DNA from: Actinoplanes sp040639655
GTDB taxonomy: Bacteria > Actinomycetota > Actinomycetes > Mycobacteriales > Micromonosporaceae
Assembly (NCBI RefSeq): GCF_040639655.1
Contig: NZ_JBFAAI010000002.1
Coordinates: forward strand, 62,001 to 126,000
DNA: 64,000 bases
Direction: 5' to 3'
Below are positions 59,065 to 64,000 of this stretch, one piece after another; position 1 is the stretch's first letter, and each line of letters opens with the position of its first letter. The translations under genes and the position numbers were made by a program. The notes under the pieces were generated by a model. That model was not told where the DNA came from. It saw only the letters and a list, made by a program, of their open reading frames with translations, and searched no databases.

Positions 59065-60288
59065 TCAGGCACGTCCCCGTCGGCCGGTGGTCGAAATCCG
59101 CAGGTGGTCGGCGGCGGCGGTGAGATCCGCGAACGTGGCAGCAGGCAGCAGGAGGTCGCAGAACGGCAGGGCGGCCGCCATGCCACCCACCTTCGGAGCC
59201 CAGCCTGGCGCACCGGCGCGGGGATTGAGCCAGATGATCTGGTACGCCCTGCGCCGCAACCGGGCCATTGCGGCAGTCATCGCCTCCGGTGGATCGCTGT
59301 CCCAGCCGTCGGAGGCGACGATGACGACACCGCCGCGGACCGTGTTGCCGTGGTGCGAGTCCAGCAGGGCGCTGACGTTGGCGGCGATCCGGGTCCCGCC
59401 GAACCGGTCGTCCACCGCGGCGCCGGCCTGGTTGACGGCCTCACGCGGGGACGTGTGCCGCAACGGGACGGTCAGCCGGGTGAGCCGGGTCGCGAAGGCG
59501 AACACCTCGGCGCCGGCGACAGTCGTGAACGCTCGCATCAACTGCATGTAAGCGGCCGCCTGGGCACGCATCGACTCGCTCACATCGCACAGCATCACGA
59601 CGCGGCGGGGTCGCGGCACGGGGCGCTCACGGACCACGGTGATCGCCTCCCAGCCGGTACGGCGGGCCCGCGCGATGGTGGGCCGCAGCGCGACCCGGCG
59701 GCCTGCCGGGCCGGCCCGGTGCCGGCGGCCACGACGATGGGGCCAGCGGGTCAAGGCGTCGCGCAGCGCGGCACCCAGCGCCTCGGTCTGCCGCTGGTCC
59801 AGCTCCTCGAACGGTGTCCCGGCCAGGGCGGCGAGAGCGCTGGGGCGCAGTTCGGGCAGGCCCAGCCCGTCGTCGGACGGCTCCTCAGCGGCTACTGCCG
59901 CGGGCAGGGTGGCCCAGGGCAGACCCTCGCCTCCGGCGGTGGTCTCCCCGCCGGTCCCCGGAACGGTGACGTGCACGGTGTCGTCATGGCGTTTCGGCGG
60001 TACCGCGGCACGGCTCAACGGCAGCGGCGGTGTGTCGTCGAAGACGGACGCGAAGACGCGATCGAAGACGGCGAGGTCACCGTGCCGGCGGACGGAGGCA
60101 ACCCGCGCGGTCCAGTAAAGCGTGCTCCGGGACGTGGGCGGACTGGCCTGCAAGGCGCGGACCAGGTCGTCGGTCTCGGTGAGACCCGCCCGTAACCCGG
60201 CGCGGCGCAACCGGGCCGCGAACGCCACCGCGAACGCGGCCCGGTCGGCGCCGCGCAGCAGCACCGGGGCGTCGTCAGCCGCGGGCAA
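59065..60288 (-). CDS. coxE: VWA-domain protein, CoxE-like
   Basis: 407 residues from TTG 60288 overlapping the CoxG gene by 14 nt. An N-terminal helical part precedes a long linker, then the von Willebrand factor A domain: RRVVMLCDVSESMRAQ carries the MIDAS DxSxS, with a supporting DGWDSDPPEAM. This matches CoxE of carbon-monoxide-dehydrogenase-type gene clusters, where it works with the MoxR ATPase CoxD in maturing the copper-molybdenum centre. It is the last of the five genes of that cluster seen here. Cytoplasmic. Confidence 0.88.
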   Translation of the reverse strand: MPAADDAPVLLRGADRAAFAVAFAARLRRAGLRAGLTETDDLVRALQASPPTSRSTLYWTARVASVRRHGDLAVFDRVFASVFDDTPPLPLSRAAVPPKRHDDTVHVTVPGTGGETTAGGEGLPWATLPAAVAAEEPSDDGLGLPELRPSALAALAGTPFEELDQRQTEALGAALRDALTRWPHRRGRRHRAGPAGRRVALRPTIARARRTGWEAITVVRERPVPRPRRVVMLCDVSESMRAQAAAYMQLMRAFTTVAGAEVFAFATRLTRLTVPLRHTSPREAVNQAGAAVDDRFGGTRIAANVSALLDSHHGNTVRGGVVIVASDGWDSDPPEAMTAAMARLRRRAYQIIWLNPRAGAPGWAPKVGGMAAALPFCDLLLPAATFADLTAAADHLRISTTGRRGRA

Positions 60289-61486
60289 CGAACCAGACGA
60301 TCACGGCGGCCGCGATCGCGGCGGCTCCGACAGCGACCGGGATGACCCGCTTGTAGATCGACCCGCCGGCGACGGCCAGCAGGTCGAGTGCCTCGGGCTC
60401 CTCGGACTCGATGACGCGCCCCGGCTTCGCCGCACCCGCACCGGACGCTGCCGAGCCGTCGCCAGGCCCGGCAGCCGTACCCTCGGTGGACGCCACGGTT
60501 GCCGAACCGCCAGTCGGCGCGGCGGCAGCCGAACCGCCGGTGGGTGAGGCTGCCTCCGCCACAATTGTCGGTGCAGCCGACAGATCGGCGCCCGGGACGC
60601 GTAGCGGCGCCACCGGCTCGGGGGTGCCCTCGGCCGTCTCGAGCCGGCCGGCCGCCGGCTCGATCTCACCCGCGGACGGGTCCGGCGCGATCGCGGGAGC
60701 GGCTGCGTCATCGGTCACCGGTCCGGCGGGCGCCGGCACGCCGAGCGCTACCGCGCTGTCCGGAGCGGTCTCCACGGCGGCGGCCGAAACGCCGGAGACC
60801 GGGGCGGCCGACGATGAAACAGCTGACGCAGGGACAGCTGACCCGGCACCGACTGACGCGGGGACAGCAGATCCCGGGGAGGCGGAGGACGAAGCAGCAG
60901 ATCCCGATGCGGCTGTTCCCGAGGGGATGGACGCCGGGGCACCGGGCACCGAGACGGCGGCCGACGACGGAGAGGCCGGCGACTCGGCGAGAGTTGCGGC
61001 CGGAGCGGAGGCGGGAGCGGAGGCGGCGGCGGAGGCGGTGTCGACGGCCAGCTTCGCCTCCAGGTTGGCGACGAACTGGGCGAGCAACTTCGACGACACC
61101 TCCTTGATCATGCCGCTGCCGAACTGGGCCAGTTTGCCGCTGATCTTCAGGTCGGTGTCGACCGAGACCCTCGTGCTGGACGGGCCTTCGGCAACCAGGG
61201 AGGCGCTCACCACGGCGGCCGCGTTGCCGGCCGAGCGGGCGTCACGGCCCTTGGCGTCGATCACCGCGCGGTAGGTGGTGTCGTCCTTGGCGGTGAACTG
61301 CGCGGTGCCGGCGAACTCGGAGATCACCGGGCCGACCTTCACCTTCACCTTTCCCTTGTAGACCTCGCCGTCGACCCCGGTGAGCTGGGCGCCGGGCATG
61401 CACGGCGCGATGCCCTCGAGGTCGGTCAGTACCTGCCAGGCCCGGTCGATCGGGATCTGCACGACGAACTCGTTGGTGATCTTGAT
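60275..61486 (-). CDS. coxG: CoxG-like SRPBCC protein with Ala/Pro-rich linker and membrane anchor
   Basis: 403 residues if it starts at ATC 61486. Residues 1-150 are a CoxG/SRPBCC domain (KITNEFVV, RAWQVLTDLEGIAPCMPGA, GKVKVKVGPVISEFAGTAQF, STRVSVDTDLKISGKLA). About 220 residues of Ala/Ser/Pro/Gly-rich linker follow, then a C-terminal membrane helix (VAVGAAAIAAAVIVWFVARG). CoxG homologues attach CO dehydrogenase to the membrane or accept electrons. Family members begin MKITNEF; here that codon is ATC, with GGAGAG 6 nt upstream. The nearest standard start, GTG 61462, would delete the conserved KITNEF stretch. Confidence 0.85.
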   Translation of the reverse strand: MKITNEFVVQIPIDRAWQVLTDLEGIAPCMPGAQLTGVDGEVYKGKVKVKVGPVISEFAGTAQFTAKDDTTYRAVIDAKGRDARSAGNAAAVVSASLVAEGPSSTRVSVDTDLKISGKLAQFGSGMIKEVSSKLLAQFVANLEAKLAVDTASAAASAPASAPAATLAESPASPSSAAVSVPGAPASIPSGTAASGSAASSSASPGSAVPASVGAGSAVPASAVSSSAAPVSGVSAAAVETAPDSAVALGVPAPAGPVTDDAAAPAIAPDPSAGEIEPAAGRLETAEGTPEPVAPLRVPGADLSAAPTIVAEAASPTGGSAAAAPTGGSATVASTEGTAAGPGDGSAASGAGAAKPGRVIESEEPEALDLLAVAGGSIYKRVIPVAVGAAAIAAAVIVWFVARG

Positions 61487-62763
61487 TGGGGGCTCTCCTG
61501 AGTTGCGGCCTCGACGACAGATGCACGATGAACAGCGGGAACGGAGTCGACGACAGGTTCGGCATCGGTGGCAGACTCGGCCTCGGCCACAGATACGAAC
61601 TCGGGCGCCGATATGGCCTCGAGGCCGGATGCGGTGCCACCGGCGGTAGCGGTTCCGACGGCGGATGCGGCGTCAGCGGCGGATGCGGTCCCAGCGATGG
61701 ATGCGGTATCAGCGGTAGATGCGGCTTCAGCGGGGGATGCGATCTCGCAGAGGGGTACGTCCTCTGGGGCGGATTCGATCTCGATGACGGATACGGTCTC
61801 GACGGGTCCGGCCCCGGCGACGGATGCGGCCCCCGCCACCGAACCGCTGTCAGCCACCGAACCGGTGCCGGCGACCAATCCGCTGTCGGCGATCGAACCG
61901 GCCTCGGCGATCGATGCGGCCTTGACGACGGCTGCGGCCTCGGTGACGGCGATCCGGTCGTCGGGGGTCTTCGCGATGGTGCCGATGGTGCGCAGGACGT
62001 CGTCCGCGGCCAGTTCGGTGGCGCCGAGCGCAGCCAGCGCCGACACCCAGTCGATGGTCTCGGCCAGGCCGGGCGCCTTGTCCAGTTCGAGCCGGCGGGC
62101 CCGGCCGATGAAATCGGTGGCGTCTCGGATCAGCGGTGCCGACGCGCCGGGCACGGATCGCCGCACGATCGCGGCCGCCTGGCTCGGCTCGGGGAACTCG
62201 ATCCAGTGGTAGAGGCAGCGGCGCCGCAGGGCGTCGTGCAGGTCGCGGCTGCGGTTGGAGGTCAGCACCACGACCGGCGGGCGGGTGGCGGCGAAGGTGC
62301 CCAGTTCGGGAATGGTGACGGCGGCCTCACCGAGGAACTCGAAGAGCAGTGCCTCGAACTCGTCGTCAGCCCGGTCGATCTCGTCGATCAGCAGCACCGG
62401 CGGGGTGGGCCCGTCGTACCGGACGGCGCGCAGGATCGGCCGTTCCAGAAGGAAGTCGTCGGTGAACAGAGAGGAGTCGTCCGAGGCGAGACCCAGCCGG
62501 ATGTGCAGGAGTTGCCGCTGGTAGTTCCACTCGTACAGGGCTTCGCCGGCGGTCAGTCCCTCGTAGCACTGCAGGCGGATGAACGGCGTGTCCAGGGCTT
62601 GCGCCAGTGCCTTCGCGGCGGCGGTCTTGCCGACGCCGGGCTCGCCCTCGAGCAACAGCGGTTTACCGAGGCGCAGGGCCAGGAATATCGCCATGGCCAG
62701 GCCGTCGTCGGCCAGATAATTGACGGCGTCCAGTCGCTGGACGACCTCTTCAGGAGTGTTCAT
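61426..62763 (-). CDS. coxD: MoxR/CoxD AAA+ ATPase with repetitive C-terminal tail
   Basis: 445 residues from ATG 62763. The MoxR ATPase core occupies about 280 residues: Walker A LLLEGEPGVGKT, Walker B PPVLLIDEIDRADDEFEALL, sensor 1 VLTSNRSRDLHDALRRR, an arginine-finger region. Then comes a tail of about 165 residues in Ala/Ser/Val/Asp repeats (IAEAGSIADSGLVAGTGSVA). The frame runs 61 bp into the CoxG gene, overlapping its 5' end. In CO-dehydrogenase clusters CoxD is required for copper-sulfur insertion. The tail is unusual, as MoxR proteins normally end near residue 300-330, and may come from in-frame repeat expansion. Confidence 0.85.
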   Translation of the reverse strand: MNTPEEVVQRLDAVNYLADDGLAMAIFLALRLGKPLLLEGEPGVGKTAAAKALAQALDTPFIRLQCYEGLTAGEALYEWNYQRQLLHIRLGLASDDSSLFTDDFLLERPILRAVRYDGPTPPVLLIDEIDRADDEFEALLFEFLGEAAVTIPELGTFAATRPPVVVLTSNRSRDLHDALRRRCLYHWIEFPEPSQAAAIVRRSVPGASAPLIRDATDFIGRARRLELDKAPGLAETIDWVSALAALGATELAADDVLRTIGTIAKTPDDRIAVTEAAAVVKAASIAEAGSIADSGLVAGTGSVADSGSVAGAASVAGAGPVETVSVIEIESAPEDVPLCEIASPAEAASTADTASIAGTASAADAASAVGTATAGGTASGLEAISAPEFVSVAEAESATDAEPVVDSVPAVHRASVVEAATQESPQSRSPTSSSCRSRSTGPGRY

Positions 62764-63316
62764 TCGCAATGAGCCGCTCGTAATCTTCCACGGTGTCCAC
62801 GTCGGTCGGCACGGTACCGGCGGTGGCGATCTCGGTGACCGGGTACCGCCCCGAGTGCAGCAGCTTCCACACGGCCTTGTCGCCGTGCAGGGTCGCCAGT
62901 TCGCTGAAGACGGGCCGGCGGAACAGGAACGGGTGGCCGAGCCCGTCGGCGTAACGGCACACCCCGATCGGGGCGTCTACCAGCGCCACCCGCCGCACGT
63001 CGAAGGGTGAGACGAGAGGCTGGTCGCCGAGCAGCAGGACCAGCCGGTCGGTGGTGATGTGCGGGATCGCCGATCGGATGGACGAACCGCATCCGTCGGC
63101 GAACGCGGGGTTCTCGATCACGCGTACGCCGGAGAGGTCGACCGTGTTCTTGATCTCCGCGGCCGATCCGCCCAGGGTGACCACCACCTCGTCGAGGTGA
63201 CAGGACCGGGCCATGTCCAGGGTGGCGTCGAGCAGGGTGCGGCCGCGGAACGGCAGCAACTGCTTCGCCTCGCCCAGACGCCTGGAGCCGCCGGCGGCCA
63301 GGACCAAACCTGTCAC
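62750..63316 (-). CDS. MobA-like nucleotidyltransferase (molybdenum cofactor)
   Basis: 188 residues if GTG 63316 is the start; a repeat copy across the gap edge suggests an ATG at about 63322, hidden by N. Motifs: LVLAAGGSRRLGEAKQLLPF (GG signature and Lys), GCGSSIRSAI, LVLLLGDQPLVSPFDVRRVA and FLFRRPVFSELATLHGD. It belongs to the MobA/MocA family that makes MPT-cytosine or -guanine dinucleotide cofactors for molybdenum hydroxylases. It overlaps the MoxR gene by 14 nt, fitting one operon with XdhC/CoxI upstream. Confidence 0.88.
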   Translation of the reverse strand: MTGLVLAAGGSRRLGEAKQLLPFRGRTLLDATLDMARSCHLDEVVVTLGGSAAEIKNTVDLSGVRVIENPAFADGCGSSIRSAIPHITTDRLVLLLGDQPLVSPFDVRRVALVDAPIGVCRYADGLGHPFLFRRPVFSELATLHGDKAVWKLLHSGRYPVTEIATAGTVPTDVDTVEDYERLIANEHS

Positions 63317-63321
63317 CGTCA

Positions 63322-63420
63322 NNNNNNNNNNNNNNNNNNNNNNNNNNNNNNNNNNNNNNNNNNNNNNNNNNNNNNNNNNNNNNNNNNNNNNNNNNNNNNN
63401 NNNNNNNNNNNNNNNNNNNN
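63322..63420. other. Assembly gap (99 N)
   Basis: 99 consecutive Ns. The right flank is a 59-bp tandem repeat and the left flank ends in a sequence matching part of that repeat, so the gap probably hides more copies. The true length is unknown. Confidence 0.95.
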
Positions 63421-63634
63421 ATGGCCGACCGCACCGCAGCGAAGCAAGGGCCGGGAGGACATGACCGTTCAGCACCGTCATGGCCGACCGCACCGCAGCG
63501 AAGCAAGGGCCGGGAGGACATGACCGTTCAGCACCGTCATGGCCGACCGCACCGCAGCGAAGCAAGGGCCGGGAGAAGACGACCACCCAGCAGCGGAGCG
63601 AGGGCCGGGAGGACATGACCGTTCAGCACTGTCA
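63421..63634. repeat. 59-bp tandem repeats between mobA and xdhC
   Basis: Two full 59-bp units (63421-63479, 63480-63538), a third that diverges after about 36 bp, and a degenerate fourth that ends over the stop of the XdhC-type gene (63632-63634). Each unit contains, on the minus strand, ATGACGGTG, the same bases that start the MobA gene at the gap. They seem to have arisen from duplication of the mobA start region. They are not a CRISPR array: no unique spacers. Confidence 0.85.
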
Positions 63635-64000
63635 TGCGGTTCGGCCGCGCGTGTACTTCTTGAGGCAGCCGGGGCAGCAGAACCAGAAATTCTCGCCGTC
63701 GACCACGGCGTGGTGAGTGCCGGGTCCGATGACGACGGTCATTCCACAGATCGGGTCGATCGCCGTCGCGGCGGGCGCGTCGGGAGAGGACATGGCGAGC
63801 GCCTCGGGAGACGACGTAGCGAGCGCCTCGGGAGACGACATGGCGAGCGCCTCGGGGGACGACATGGCGGAGGCCTCGGTAGGCGTCCCGGGCGTGAACG
63901 TGGCCGGCCCGACGGGCAGGGTCGGGCCGGCCACGAACCCGGGCTCGGCCTTGGCGAAGGCGGCGGCTTCGGCGTGCGACGCGGCGGCGGGCTTCTTGGC
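63632..64000 (-). CDS. C-terminal part of XdhC/CoxI-family protein with YHS-like domain (5' end outside window)
   Basis: 123 codons are visible, reading from the window edge to a stop at 63632. An Ala/Lys/Glu-rich stretch (AKKPAAASHAEAAAFAKAEP) leads to a Ser/Pro/Glu/Ala repeat (SPEALAMSSPEALATSSPEA), then a YHS-type metal-binding end: AIDPICGMTVVIGPGTHHAV, ENFWFCCPGCLKKYTRG. The CGM and CCPGC cysteines probably bind metal. Actinobacterial XdhC/CoxI proteins often end this way, and the position next to MobA, MoxR, CoxG and CoxE fits. XdhC inserts molybdenum cofactor into hydroxylases. The N-terminal domains lie beyond the window. Confidence 0.8.
   Translation of the reverse strand, partial: AKKPAAASHAEAAAFAKAEPGFVAGPTLPVGPATFTPGTPTEASAMSSPEALAMSSPEALATSSPEALAMSSPDAPAATAIDPICGMTVVIGPGTHHAVVDGENFWFCCPGCLKKYTRGRTA
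63780..63875. repeat. 24-bp in-frame tandem repeat in the XdhC-type gene
   Basis: Four 24-bp units (variants of TCGGGAGACGACATGGCGAG) give the repeated eight-residue peptide SSPEALAM. The high DNA identity suggests recent expansion. It is a linker between the XdhC core and the YHS-like end. Confidence 0.8.

Noticed and set aside
63421..63634. CRISPR array
   Set aside because: Units are contiguous and identical with no unique spacers, and no cas genes are near.

Overview
The window is about 64 kb of very G+C-rich, densely packed DNA with GTG/TTG starts, many 1-, 4- and 8-nt gene overlaps, ECF and SigE-family sigma factors, PadR/MarR/TetR/LacI regulators and a CslA/GlxA pair. This points to a filamentous actinomycete, most likely a Micromonosporaceae member of the Actinoplanes type; the genus is my inference. 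No rRNA, tRNA, phage, transposase or CRISPR was seen. One run of 99 Ns interrupts the sequence at 63322-63420.

Layout. 1-7.6 kb: an HD-domain protein cut by the window edge, a secreted glycosidase-like/FG-GAP protein, two tandem paralogous GAF-PAS histidine kinases, a frameshifted remnant of an ABC permease, and small metabolic proteins. 7.8-12.2 kb: Mth938-domain protein, lipoprotein, an alpha/beta hydrolase-MarR pair, NDH-2 and thymidine kinase. 12.2-19.6 kb: a secreted nuclease with a lamin-tail domain, a heterodimeric ABC exporter with one degenerate ATP site, and a large secreted M14 carboxypeptidase. 19.7-25.8 kb: conserved hypotheticals, a PEP-mutase/isocitrate-lyase family enzyme, two lipoproteins and a PadR-membrane protein pair. 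26.0-29.3 kb: four unfamiliar genes with visibly lower G+C that look like a type VII secretion-associated module. 29.4-31.7 kb: acyl-CoA oxidase and a small SHOCT-like membrane protein.

31.9-36.6 kb holds the cellulose-synthase-like CslA, the radical copper oxidase GlxA and a GH6 glucanase, a set that in Streptomyces makes a glycan at hyphal tips. 36.6-42.3 kb: ECF sigma factor with a membrane partner, a beta-propeller lipoprotein, a methyltransferase-membrane protein pair and an AbfB-domain protein. 42.4-48.7 kb is a complete LacI-controlled sugar operon (two ABC permeases, binding protein, GH42 beta-galactosidase) with two perfect operators in the divergent promoter. 48.7-51.7 kb: GerW-like protein, PilZ protein and a PadR-ABC ATPase-permease operon.

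51.8-54.2 kb is a tightly coupled three-gene operon: SigE-family sigma factor, a single-pass membrane protein with three copies of an unrecognised repeat of about 45 residues, and an amidoligase-family enzyme. This is my best candidate for an undescribed system. 54.4-58.8 kb: hydrolase/LysR pair, then a TetR gene facing an epoxide-hydrolase homologue that has lost its catalytic residues. 59.1-64 kb is the accessory part of a CO-dehydrogenase-type (molybdenum hydroxylase) cluster: CoxE-like VWA protein, CoxG-like protein with an apparent ATC start, MoxR/CoxD ATPase with a repetitive tail, MobA-like nucleotidyltransferase and the end of an XdhC/CoxI protein, with tandem repeats at the assembly gap.
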